A stretch of 64,000 bases of DNA from Bergeyella_A cardium (lineage in GTDB: Bacteria > Bacteroidota > Bacteroidia > Flavobacteriales > Weeksellaceae), in assembly GCF_030012605.2 (NCBI RefSeq), contig NZ_CP114055.2; one strand, given 5' to 3'. Positions 33,877 through 41,942 of the stretch are shown in pieces (position 1 is the stretch's first letter; every line of letters begins with the position of its first letter). Below the pieces are notes generated by a model that had not been told where the DNA came from, ran no database searches, and saw only the letters and a list, made by a program, of their open reading frames with translations. The position numbers and the translations under genes were made by a program.

Positions 33877-33903
33877 CAAAAGTACAAAAATTACTTATTT
33901 TTG
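33877..33903. promoter_or_regulatory. Divergent -7 elements of pyrD and the redoxin-like gene
   Basis: Minus-strand TACTTTTG at 33884-33877 (18 bases before the pyrD ATG) and plus-strand TATTTTTG at 33896-33903 (40 bases before the ATG at 33943). Both match TAnnTTTG and lie 12 bases apart, so the two promoters must compete for RNA polymerase. Confidence 0.5.
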
Positions 33904-33942
33904 CCCTCATTAAACCAAAAAATCTAAATTTATATACATACA

Positions 33943-35448
33943 ATGAAATCCTATTTATCATTAATTGTAGCCTTTTTCCTACTCATTTCTTGCAATAAAA
34001 AAATAGAAGTAAAAGGAAATATAAAGAATGCTAACCCATTAGACAGAATTGAGGTCATCGAAGCCTCTGGCGTAGCCACTTTACCCCTCATCAACATCCC
34101 CGTAGATGAAAAGGGACACTTCAACGCCTCTTTTGACGCCCCGAAGAACGGAATGTACCTCTTTGCATACGCCGGTAAAGCCACAATGCTCTATCTGAAG
34201 AAAGGACAAAGCCTCGAGCTCTCTGGAGACGCCTCTTCCTTCCCAGAAACAAACCAAATCAAGGGCGAAACAAAGGCCAACAACGATTTTCTTAAGAAAG
34301 CCGACGAAAGTTTCCTCAGCTACGCCAATAAAATCGATGTCCAAAAGCTCATAGAAACCGATGAACCCAAATTTATCAAGGATTTCAATAAAATTCTAAC
34401 CGATCTCACCAAGCAAATCGATGATTTCGGCGCAAAATACAAGGCCGACAGCGAGGTTATCACCTACAAAAAGATGGATACCAACGCCAAACTCATCGGG
34501 CTGATGGATTTATACGAAAAATCTCACGCCCTCACCACAAAAAACAAAAGCTACAAGCCTGCGGCGAAGTTCACCGAGCTAAAAAAATCCCTCATAAACG
34601 ATGAGGAAAAGATGGTCAAAGAAATTCCTGCCTATCGCCAGTTCCTGCTCGGCACCCTCAATAATGATTTCCAAAAATTCGCCCAACCGAAAATGCTCAG
34701 CAGCCAACAAACACCCCTCACCTCCGAGCTTTTCACCGATTTTATGAAACAGAAAAAGGATTTCTCCCAAACAACCAAAGATTACCTCTTTGCGTTCATC
34801 ATCGCCAATGATATTAACTACGAAAACATCAAAAAATACGACAAAATCACCAAGCTGATAGACGAAAACATAAAAGATAATACCATAAAAGACAATCTGA
34901 AAGAGCTCCAAAAGGTACTGATGGGCTTCAAAGAAGGCACAGCGCCAGACCTCGCCCTTCAAAACGAAGACGGTAGCAATACAAACCTCAAAGACCTCAA
35001 AGGAAAGCCTACCCTCGTCGTATTTTATGCCTCCTACAACCCAAATATAGCCTTCACCCTCGTTCCGCAGCTCAAAGAGCTCGACGATACCTACAAATCC
35101 AAGCTCAATTTCGCCTACATCAACCTCGATGATACCCAAGACCAGTTCAAAAAGACCAGCTCCTCCCTCCTGAAAGGGCTCTCAGGCGCACATTTCTACA
35201 TTAAAGACGGCATAAACTCCCCCGAAGCTAAAAAATTCGGTCTCTACGCCTTCAAAATACCGAGCATTATCCTGATAGATAAAGATGGTAAGCTCTCAGG
35301 AAGGCCTTACTTCGGCATAGATGAGAATTTCACTAACCAATTAGAGAAACTCACTGGCATAAAAGCCCCTTCACAAGCTCCGCCAGCTGAAATCTCCCCT
35401 CTCCCAACCGAAAAAGCCCCTTCGCAACAGCCCGAGCAAGCAAAATAG
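33943..35448 (+). CDS. Thioredoxin-fold lipoprotein without CXXC (DUF4369-like N-terminus)
   Basis: 501 residues. Lipobox LLISC (about residues 13-17) marks a membrane lipoprotein. The N-terminal 100 residues (IEVKGNIKNANPLDRIEVIE, MYLFAYAGKATMLYLKKGQSLELSG) look like the DUF4369 beta domain common in Bacteroidota redoxins, followed by a helical middle. A thioredoxin-like C-terminal domain begins near residue 325: APDLALQNEDG, GKPTLVVFYASYNPNIAF, KFGLYAFKIPSIILIDKDGKL. Where active relatives have WCxxC, this one has YASYNPNIA with no Cys, so it cannot do thiol-disulfide exchange. The end is Pro/Gln/Ala-rich. Role unknown. Confidence 0.85.
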   Translation: MKSYLSLIVAFFLLISCNKKIEVKGNIKNANPLDRIEVIEASGVATLPLINIPVDEKGHFNASFDAPKNGMYLFAYAGKATMLYLKKGQSLELSGDASSFPETNQIKGETKANNDFLKKADESFLSYANKIDVQKLIETDEPKFIKDFNKILTDLTKQIDDFGAKYKADSEVITYKKMDTNAKLIGLMDLYEKSHALTTKNKSYKPAAKFTELKKSLINDEEKMVKEIPAYRQFLLGTLNNDFQKFAQPKMLSSQQTPLTSELFTDFMKQKKDFSQTTKDYLFAFIIANDINYENIKKYDKITKLIDENIKDNTIKDNLKELQKVLMGFKEGTAPDLALQNEDGSNTNLKDLKGKPTLVVFYASYNPNIAFTLVPQLKELDDTYKSKLNFAYINLDDTQDQFKKTSSSLLKGLSGAHFYIKDGINSPEAKKFGLYAFKIPSIILIDKDGKLSGRPYFGIDENFTNQLEKLTGIKAPSQAPPAEISPLPTEKAPSQQPEQAK

Positions 35449-35471
35449 ACTTACAGTTATTTTAAATATTG

Positions 35472-35510
35472 AAAAAACCTGCCTTAGAAATCCCTAAAGC
35501 AGGTTTTTTT
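35472..35510 (+). terminator. Terminator of the redoxin-like gene
   Basis: 11-bp inverted repeat AAAAAACCTGC / GCAGGTTTTTT followed by T residues, 23 bases after the stop. Confidence 0.87.
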
Positions 35511-35547
35511 GTCCCAAATCACCTCCCATCTCACCCCCAAAGCTCCT

Positions 35548-36249
35548 CTACAATAGAATTGATTTGATAAATCTAAGCCTGTGCGTGTGTTTATTCAGCT
35601 CGCCATTAAAAATACCTATCGTATCAATATCATCAATCCGAACTTTCCCAAAAGAATGAATGATTTTCTGCCCTCCAAGCATTATTCCCGCGTGGATAAT
35701 ATCGCCATTCTCGTTTTCAAAGAAGGCTACTTCGCCGCCAACACATTCTTCAAGGAAATTGAGAGCCTCTCCACACTCCGACTGCCCCTCTGCAAACCTC
35801 GGAAGGGCAATTCCGTGTATTTTATATACCAATTGAACGAGCGCAGGGGCATCAAGCCCAAAAAAACTCCTCCCACCATAGAGGTAAGGAGCATTAAGGA
35901 AGCTCTGCGCTGTCTCTACTACGCTTTCTGGTGTGGCTGGCAGAGGCGGCACAGGACTTCCCGCACCAATTTCTGCACCCATCGAGAGCAGATACCGCCC
36001 CTCCTTCGTCTGCACAAAAGAAAAGGGAGTTTGTATAACACTACGAACGCTATTTCCCTCCTTTTTAAGTGAGGAAGAAACTACCCAGCCTTCTGTAGCA
36101 TCAAAATCCATTGAGATTTTAGAATAATCTTTCTCTGTTTCTAAAACCGTACAGCTTTCTCCATAGAGCATCTGCGAAATAAGCTCAGATGTTTCATTAG
36201 GATGCCTACGAATGCAGATTAGGGGAAGTTTGCAACTTGTTTTTTCCAT
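35548..36249 (-). CDS. NlpC/P60-like (C40) protein lacking the catalytic Cys
   Basis: 233 residues: an N-terminal SH3b-like part (about 1-85, LICIRRHPNETSELISQMLYGE) and a C-terminal NlpC/P60 domain. Where active enzymes have GxDCSG, this protein reads FFGLDAPALVQLVY, with Ala134 at the Cys position, although the catalytic His is kept (GDIIHAGIMLG, His about 186) and a later KIIHSFG. No signal peptide. Third gene of a leftward operon with an alpha/beta hydrolase and an O-methyltransferase (15-base gap). Either a pseudoenzyme that binds peptidoglycan peptides or a decaying gene. Confidence 0.82.
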   Translation of the reverse strand: MEKTSCKLPLICIRRHPNETSELISQMLYGESCTVLETEKDYSKISMDFDATEGWVVSSSLKKEGNSVRSVIQTPFSFVQTKEGRYLLSMGAEIGAGSPVPPLPATPESVVETAQSFLNAPYLYGGRSFFGLDAPALVQLVYKIHGIALPRFAEGQSECGEALNFLEECVGGEVAFFENENGDIIHAGIMLGGQKIIHSFGKVRIDDIDTIGIFNGELNKHTHRLRFIKSILL

Positions 36250-36264
36250 AAATGAGGGTAGTGT

Positions 36265-36912
36265 TTATTTCCTTCGCATCAGGTTAAGACCGTCGCGCAA
36301 AGGTAGGATTAGATTTTCAAAGTCCGGGTCTTGAGCCGCTAAGTCATTCAATGCCTTGATGCTTTGCGTAGCTCTCTGTGTTGGGTTTTCCTCAAGAACT
36401 TTACCATACCAAAGTACATTATCAAACATCAGAACTGCCCCAGCTTCCAATTTTGGCTTAATCAATCGAAAATACTCTGGGTAATTCTCCTTATCAGCAT
36501 CAATAAAGACCAAATCATATCGCTCCGAAGTGTTTTTTAGATAATCTTTCGCATCTTGAAGCAGAAAATTAATCTGATGAGCATAAGCACTCTCCTCAAA
36601 ATATTTCTTAGGAAGGTAGGCAAGATCTTCATTAATATCAATCGTCGTAAGTGTGCCGTCTTTCGCAAGCCCTTCAGCGAGGCAAAGGCTAGCATAGCCC
36701 GTAAAAGTACCGATTTCAAGGACATTTTTCGGCTGGATGAGTTGAGAGATAAGAGAAAGCAGCCTCCCCTGCTGATAACCCGAAATCATATGAGGCTGAG
36801 TAGTCTTCTGATTAGTCTCCCTCCTCAATCGCCTAAGGATAGCAGGCTCTTGGGATGCGTGAGATTCCAAATACCTGTCCATCTCCGAATGCAATTCTTC
36901 AAAATAGCTCAT
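36265..36912 (-). CDS. SAM-dependent O-methyltransferase (catechol/caffeoyl-CoA type)
   Basis: 215 residues of the class I methyltransferase 3 family. Seen: GRLLSLISQLIQPKNVLEIGTFTGYASLCLAEGL with the SAM motif LEIGTFTGY (about residue 64), TLTTIDINEDL, DLVFIDADKENYPEYF with metal-binding Asp, AVLMFDNVLWYGKV and the terminal LPLRDGLNLMRRK. Methylates hydroxyls on small aromatic or related acceptors in the family; the substrate here is unknown. Middle gene of the three-gene operon. Confidence 0.92.
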   Translation of the reverse strand: MSYFEELHSEMDRYLESHASQEPAILRRLRRETNQKTTQPHMISGYQQGRLLSLISQLIQPKNVLEIGTFTGYASLCLAEGLAKDGTLTTIDINEDLAYLPKKYFEESAYAHQINFLLQDAKDYLKNTSERYDLVFIDADKENYPEYFRLIKPKLEAGAVLMFDNVLWYGKVLEENPTQRATQSIKALNDLAAQDPDFENLILPLRDGLNLMRRK

Positions 36913-36945
36913 AGTAATGATAGTTAAAATGATGATTAATGGGAG

Positions 36946-37707
36946 TTAGGGGTTTAAAAGTTCTTGATTGATAATTGCCGAGCATACTTCGGGCTTTTCC
37001 CAATGCCCACAATGCCCGCAATCGAGGGTATAGACCTTAATATTGCTTCGCTCTGGAAGTGAGGAGATGAATAATTCATTCTTCACTGCACTATCATACC
37101 TCCCAGTGATGATGAGCACCTTTGCCTCTAAATCTTTAAGCGCAGAAAGACGGTTGGGGCGTTCTACCATACCGAGCTGAGCAGCTTTTACACCCTCTAC
37201 ATCTGTTGAGTGTGCAATTTCCCTCGCAAGGTTGATTTTTGTTTCCAGCCTATCCTTCTCATTAGGGTTAAAGAGGTTGGGAATACTGTTATTGACGAAC
37301 ATTGAGAAATATTTGTCTATGATTTCAATGCTTCGGGTACGGATTTTTTTCTTCTCCTCATCATCTTCCAATGCTGTGGAGAAGAAAAGCGTAAGCGAAC
37401 GCAGCATTTCCGGATATTTCTCTGCAAAAGCAAGAGAAACATAGCCCCCCATAGAATGCCCAAGGAGATGAACCGCTCTAAGATTAAGGGAATCGAGTGT
37501 AGCTTTTACCTCATCGGCCATCATTTCCATTGTTTGTGGAGAGGACTTTACCTCCGAAAGCCCGTGCCCAGGCAAATCTACCTTTATCAATTTGAAATCT
37601 TTAGAGAGAAAGCCTTCCATATCTGCCCAGATACTGCTGTTCTCCATAAAACCGTGCAGGAGCACCAAAACCTCCTTCCCACTTCCTGAAATATTATAAT
37701 GAAGCAT
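36946..37707 (-). CDS. Alpha/beta hydrolase
   Basis: 253 residues. Oxyanion region LVLLHGFMENSSIW (about residues 14-27), nucleophile elbow LLGHSMGGYVSLAF with Ser about residue 83, acid near VLIITGRYDSAV and catalytic His in LDCGHCGHWEKPE. Cytoplasmic, no signal peptide. A general esterase/hydrolase fold; the substrate cannot be told. First gene of the leftward operon with O-methyltransferase (33-base gap) and the C40-like protein. Confidence 0.9.
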   Translation of the reverse strand: MLHYNISGSGKEVLVLLHGFMENSSIWADMEGFLSKDFKLIKVDLPGHGLSEVKSSPQTMEMMADEVKATLDSLNLRAVHLLGHSMGGYVSLAFAEKYPEMLRSLTLFFSTALEDDEEKKKIRTRSIEIIDKYFSMFVNNSIPNLFNPNEKDRLETKINLAREIAHSTDVEGVKAAQLGMVERPNRLSALKDLEAKVLIITGRYDSAVKNELFISSLPERSNIKVYTLDCGHCGHWEKPEVCSAIINQELLNP

Positions 37708-37734
37708 TAGGTACTGTTAAAAAAACTATGGTCG

Positions 37735-37742
37735 CAAAGGTA
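37735..37742 (-). promoter_or_regulatory. Candidate -7 element of the hydrolase operon
   Basis: Minus-strand TACCTTTG matches TAnnTTTG, 28 bases before the ATG at 37707. Confidence 0.45.
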
Positions 37743-37793
37743 AGAAATAGATTTGTGAAGGGCTTTCTGAAGACTTAATTTATAAAAAAGTAG

Positions 37794-37801
37794 TATTTTC
37801 G
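37794..37801 (+). promoter_or_regulatory. Candidate -7 element of the glycosylphosphotransferase gene
   Basis: TATTTTCG, one mismatch to TAnnTTTG, 24 bases before the ATG at 37825. Confidence 0.3.
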
Positions 37802-37824
37802 TGAATACAAATTGAGAAAAAGGA

Positions 37825-39192
37825 ATGCAAAGGCTGCGGTACTCTAAATATACAAAGGTTATTATCATAGGAATAGATGCTCTTATTATCACCTGCACAT
37901 TCCTGTTTTTTTATTGGTGGAAGAGGGAGATGAGCATCAGTGATATCTTCACCGAAAAGAATATTACTACTGTATGTTTGCTACTTATTTTCTGGTTTCT
38001 CATCAGTGGGCGTACCAAGCTCTACTCCATCTCCCGAAGCCTTACCTATACCAACTATTTGGAAAGGCTTGCCATACATATTTTGTTCTTCTCTGGAGGG
38101 GTAGTACTCCTTACCAATATATCCGACAGCAGTATCTTCAAAAGCGAGAGACTCTACCTCTGTCTGAGCTTGCTGCTTATCTTTTTTGTACAGAAATCGG
38201 GCATTTTTCTCTTCCTGAAATATATTCGCTCCAAAGGTATCAACCATAGGAATGTAATGTTTATCATAGAGACACCCACTACCGAAATTTTAAGAGAAAT
38301 TTTTATTAAAAGGAAGGACTACGGCTATCAAATTTTCAACTTCCCAAAGGGAGAAATAAAGATTCAAGACTTAAAAAACTTCTGGAAAACACACGGCATC
38401 CACAGTATCTATATACCGTCTCAGAAAGCACTGCCCACCGAACTGGAAAAACAAATTTTCATAGAAGCAGAAAAAGATAAAGTGGAAATCATCCTCCTGC
38501 CCAACATTATCCAAACCCGATTTTTCGCCTACGAACTGAGATATATAGAGTCTCTCCCCGTATTATACCCAGCAAAATTTCCATTAAATTATTTTGCCAA
38601 CTATACCATTAAACGCACATTTGATATCCTCTTCTCCCTCATTATCCTAATAGGAGTATGCTCGTGGCTCTTTCCCATCATCGCTCTGCTGATCAGGCTC
38701 AGCGGTAAGGGAGGTATCATCTTCAAACAAAAAAGATATGGTTACCGAGAGGAGGTATTTAATTGCTATAAATTCCGAACGATGAAAGAGGATGGAAGCT
38801 CCACTTCTAAGATAACGGAGGAGAACGACAGCAGAATAACGCCTATCGGTAGATTTCTCAGGAAAACCAGCCTTGATGAGCTCCCTCAGTTCATCAATGT
38901 ACTGCTTGGGGAGATGTCCGTTGTAGGTCCTCGCCCACATATGCTCGCCGTAGATGAGGAATTTAAACCCAAAATCGGAAGATACTCAGTTCGCAGTTTG
39001 GTAAAACCAGGAATTACGGGGCTCGCACAGGTAAATGGGCTCCGAGGCGATAAAGGAGACCGAAATATTCAGATGAGAAAAAGGATAATTGCCGATTCTT
39101 TCTATGTAAAAAATTGGAGTTTCAGCTTAGACCTTATCATCATTCTAAAAACCCTTATCCTGATGATTAAAGGTGATAAAAATGCCGGATAA
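37825..39192 (+). CDS. Exopolysaccharide polyprenyl glycosylphosphotransferase (WcaJ/RfbP-like)
   Basis: Transfers a sugar-1-phosphate from a nucleotide sugar to undecaprenyl phosphate, starting surface polysaccharide synthesis at the inner membrane. 455 residues: four N-terminal membrane spans (about 12-30, 45-65, 80-100, 105-130), a CoA-binding-like Rossmann middle (VMFIIETPTTEIL), a fifth span at about 255-285 and the catalytic bacterial sugar transferase domain with KRTFDILFSLIILIG, FKQKRYGYREEVFNCYKFRTMK, IGRFLRKTSLDELPQFINVL, MSVVGPRPHM and KPGITGLAQVNG. No other polysaccharide genes are beside it apart from capA-like; sugar unknown. Confidence 0.9.
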   Translation: MQRLRYSKYTKVIIIGIDALIITCTFLFFYWWKREMSISDIFTEKNITTVCLLLIFWFLISGRTKLYSISRSLTYTNYLERLAIHILFFSGGVVLLTNISDSSIFKSERLYLCLSLLLIFFVQKSGIFLFLKYIRSKGINHRNVMFIIETPTTEILREIFIKRKDYGYQIFNFPKGEIKIQDLKNFWKTHGIHSIYIPSQKALPTELEKQIFIEAEKDKVEIILLPNIIQTRFFAYELRYIESLPVLYPAKFPLNYFANYTIKRTFDILFSLIILIGVCSWLFPIIALLIRLSGKGGIIFKQKRYGYREEVFNCYKFRTMKEDGSSTSKITEENDSRITPIGRFLRKTSLDELPQFINVLLGEMSVVGPRPHMLAVDEEFKPKIGRYSVRSLVKPGITGLAQVNGLRGDKGDRNIQMRKRIIADSFYVKNWSFSLDLIIILKTLILMIKGDKNAG

Positions 39193-39213
39193 TATTAACT
39201 AAAAATTATAAAG

Positions 39214-40320
39214 ATGAATAAACTATTGACTTTTTTAGCTGCATCAATGCTCGTTTTCTGCCAATCCAAAAAGGAAGAAAGCTATGCTTCTACTCATAAT
39301 GCTTCTCAAACCGAGAAAGCGGTGGCAGATTCTCCTCAAACTCCTCTCAAAGACACGATAAGCATCGTTGCTGTAGGAGATATAATGATTGGAAGTAAAT
39401 ATCCCTCCATCAGCTACCTGCCAAAAGATGATGCCGTAGGGAGTTTTAATGCTGTAAAAGACTATTTAAAAGGAGACATCGTCTTCGGAAACCTCGAAGG
39501 TACGCTTATAGACAATGGCTATACCCAAAAATGTGGGAAAAACGCCTCCAACTGCTATGCCTTCCAAATGCCCGAGCGCTACGGCAAGATTATAAAAGAT
39601 GCAGGTTTTATGCTGATGAGTATTGCTAATAACCACGCTGGAGATTTCGGAGAAGCAGGCAGAAAACGAACCGCAGAGGTGCTGGACGAAAACGGCATCC
39701 TCTACGCAGGGCAGATAGAAAAGCCCTACATCACCTTTGAGAAAAACGGCGTAAAGTACGGCTTCTGTGCCTTTGCTCCGAACCGAAATATGGTATCTAT
39801 TTTAAACATCAAGGAAGCTCAGCAAATCGTCCGAGAGCTGAAATCTAAGTCCGACATCGTTATCGTATCCTTCCACGGGGGTGCCGAAGGCGCTACGCAT
39901 ACCCGTGTGCCCCGTAGAAATGAGATTTTCTTCGGAGAAAACCGAGGCAATGTCTATGAATTTGCCCACTCGGTCATCGATGCAGGAGCGGATATTGTAC
40001 TTGGGCACGGTCCACATATAACCCGCGCTGTGGAGCTGTATAAAAATAAATTTATCGCATACAGCCTTGGGAACTTCAATACCTATGGGAGATTTAATCT
40101 GAAAGGAGTTAATGGTATCGCGCCGCTATTGGATATTAAGCTGAATGCCAAAGGCGATTTCCTCTACTCAAAGGTAATTTCCATAAAACAGACCGATGAA
40201 AAGGGCTTGCAATTAGACCCTAATGCTGGAGCCTTTCATCAGATAAAGAAACTTACTCTTGCCGACTTCCCAGAAAATGTTCTCCATTTTGAAGAAAATC
40301 CTGATATTATTAGAAAATAA
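39214..40320 (+). CDS. CapA-family lipoprotein (PGA_cap metallophosphatase fold)
   Basis: 368 residues. Lipobox LVFC (about residues 13-16) with a Ser/Thr-rich linker, then a CapA domain with its metal motifs in order: VAVGDIMIGSKYP, GNLEGTLID, SIANNHAGDFGEAG, VSFHGGAEG and VLGHGPHITRAVE. CapA relatives take part in poly-gamma-glutamate or capsule export/anchoring. It starts 21 bases after the glycosylphosphotransferase stop, so both probably act on a cell-surface polymer; that link is inference. Confidence 0.88.
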   Translation: MNKLLTFLAASMLVFCQSKKEESYASTHNASQTEKAVADSPQTPLKDTISIVAVGDIMIGSKYPSISYLPKDDAVGSFNAVKDYLKGDIVFGNLEGTLIDNGYTQKCGKNASNCYAFQMPERYGKIIKDAGFMLMSIANNHAGDFGEAGRKRTAEVLDENGILYAGQIEKPYITFEKNGVKYGFCAFAPNRNMVSILNIKEAQQIVRELKSKSDIVIVSFHGGAEGATHTRVPRRNEIFFGENRGNVYEFAHSVIDAGADIVLGHGPHITRAVELYKNKFIAYSLGNFNTYGRFNLKGVNGIAPLLDIKLNAKGDFLYSKVISIKQTDEKGLQLDPNAGAFHQIKKLTLADFPENVLHFEENPDIIRK

Positions 40321-40343
40321 GGGGAGATTTTTGCTTTAATAGC

Positions 40344-40931
40344 TTAAAATTTACGGTTTAATACCTCATCTACAAAAACCCTACGGCTTACGGCTTCGTA
40401 GCTTTCGGTCTCGCCCAGCTCTACCAAATCTTTGCTTTGGCTGGTACGCATAGAGTAGTTGGCAAGGTTGCCCGTCCGCTTACAGATGGCGTGTACTTTG
40501 GTCACATATTCAGCAGTGGCCATCAGTGCGGGCATAGGTCCAAAGGGCCTACCGAGGAAGTCCATATCCAGTCCTGCAATCACGACACGCACGCCATTAT
40601 TGGCAAGCTGATTGGCAATTTCTACGATGCTGTCATCAAAAAACTGAGCTTCATCTATGGCGATTACATCACAGCCAGAGCCCAGCAGGAGTATTTCACT
40701 TGGGCTTTCTACCGCAGTACTTCGGATTTTGTTTTGGTTATGAGAAACCACATCTTCCTCAGAATATCGGGTGTCTATTTTGGGTTTAAAGATTTCCACG
40801 CTTTGCCCTGCCATTTCTGCCCTGCGGAGCCTACGGATGAGCTCCTCCGTTTTCCCAGAAAACATAGACCCACAGATGACTTCCATCCACCCACTTTGTT
40901 TGGCATGATTAATTGTATTTTCTAAAAACAT
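40344..40931 (-). CDS. tdk: Thymidine kinase
   Basis: Phosphorylates thymidine in the salvage pathway; tetrameric type II enzyme. 195 residues: P-loop CGSMFSGKTEELIRRL, KPKIDTRYS, Walker B with catalytic Glu VIAIDEAQFF, and the lasso-region GLDMDFLGRPFGPM. The usual four zinc Cys of type II enzymes are mostly replaced: AICKRTGN keeps one Cys and the C-terminal CxxC appears as AVSRRVF. Loss of zinc is seen in some Bacteroidota as I recall. Divergent from the acidic protein gene. Confidence 0.93.
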   Translation of the reverse strand: MFLENTINHAKQSGWMEVICGSMFSGKTEELIRRLRRAEMAGQSVEIFKPKIDTRYSEEDVVSHNQNKIRSTAVESPSEILLLGSGCDVIAIDEAQFFDDSIVEIANQLANNGVRVVIAGLDMDFLGRPFGPMPALMATAEYVTKVHAICKRTGNLANYSMRTSQSKDLVELGETESYEAVSRRVFVDEVLNRKF

Positions 40932-40960
40932 TTTTTATTTTAGCCGTGATTTTTGAGCCT

Positions 40961-40968
40961 CAAAAATA
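40961..40968 (-). promoter_or_regulatory. Candidate -7 element of tdk
   Basis: Minus-strand TATTTTTG matches TAnnTTTG, 30 bases upstream of the tdk ATG. Confidence 0.4.
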
Positions 40969-40991
40969 CTAAATTTAATTTTCAATTTTAT

Positions 40992-41921
40992 ATGCAAAAG
41001 ATACAGGATTTACAGGACAAACTCTTCTTCGAATGTAAGAATATATTAGACAGTATCTCCAAAATTTCAACAAAAGAAGAGCTCCTGATAAAGCACGATT
41101 TATTTCTGGAACTCACCAATAGAATCACCGTATTAAAATTCATTGAGAAGAATGAAGCCGACCTCACTCCCAATGTAGAAAGCAATGAAATCCTAAACAC
41201 CCACCTCCCTTCCCCTGAAGAATACCCCGAAGAACCAGACAACAAACCCGAACTGGAAGAAGAGGTTATTTTTAATAATGAACTCAACGAAATCAGCATT
41301 GAAGAGACACCCTCTATCGATATTCAATTCCTCAACCCTGAAGAAACTCAGAATGTAGAGGAAGAAGTATTAATTGAGACAGAAACTCCCCAAGAAATAG
41401 AGGAAGTAACCCCTCAGCTGGAGGATGAAAAGCCTATGACGCATACAGCAGAAGAGACCTCAGAGCCTCAACACAAAAATGAAGAGACGCTCCAAGAAGA
41501 AATAGAGGAAGCAATAGAAAATATAGAAGAGTCGACTGAAGAAAACATAGAGGAAAATGAAAGCGAGTATCCTACCGAGAAGAAAATAAAACTCGCGAAA
41601 ATAAAACCCCTAAGCCATATTGAGCCTCTCTTTAATGAAGAGACATTAGAAGAAATCACCGAGCAAAAAGCAGAACAGCATCAAAATAAAAAAGCAAGGA
41701 GAGAATTTGCCTTAGACCTAAATGACAGGATTGCCTTTTCTAAACACCTCTTCGATGGTAGCCAAGTAGAGCTGAATGAAGTGGTAAAAAAACTCAATTC
41801 CTTTGACGATATAGACAGTGCAAAAGAGTTTCTCAGCGATATGTACTACGAAAAAAACTGGGATAAAGTAGATGAAATAGCACAAAGACTTTGGTATCTT
41901 GTAGAAGATAAATTTATGTAA
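40992..41921 (+). CDS. Acidic conserved protein with Glu-rich middle
   Basis: 309 residues from the ATG at 40992 (MQKIQDLQDKLFF); a TTG 39 bases upstream is in frame but overlaps the tdk promoter. An N-terminal helical part (about 1-55) is followed by about 170 residues extremely rich in Glu with Thr, Pro and Asn, then a basic stretch KKIKLAKIKPL. The C-terminal block is conserved: RREFALDLNDRIAFSKHLF and AKEFLSDMYYEKNWDKVDEIAQRLW. The LNDRIAF...LF end occurs in many Bacteroidota proteins of unknown function. No signal peptide. Precedes the Mur ligase by 21 bases and is probably cotranscribed with it. Confidence 0.8.
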   Translation: MQKIQDLQDKLFFECKNILDSISKISTKEELLIKHDLFLELTNRITVLKFIEKNEADLTPNVESNEILNTHLPSPEEYPEEPDNKPELEEEVIFNNELNEISIEETPSIDIQFLNPEETQNVEEEVLIETETPQEIEEVTPQLEDEKPMTHTAEETSEPQHKNEETLQEEIEEAIENIEESTEENIEENESEYPTEKKIKLAKIKPLSHIEPLFNEETLEEITEQKAEQHQNKKARREFALDLNDRIAFSKHLFDGSQVELNEVVKKLNSFDDIDSAKEFLSDMYYEKNWDKVDEIAQRLWYLVEDKFM

Positions 41922-41942
41922 CCTTAGAACGAATAAATCGAG

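Noticed and set aside
34579..35139. 186-codon frame opposite the redoxin-like gene
   Set aside because: A shadow of the real gene; composition and lack of domains argue against coding.
40953..40991. TTG start giving a longer acidic protein
   Set aside because: It would overlap the tdk promoter; the ATG at 40992 gives a better N-terminus.
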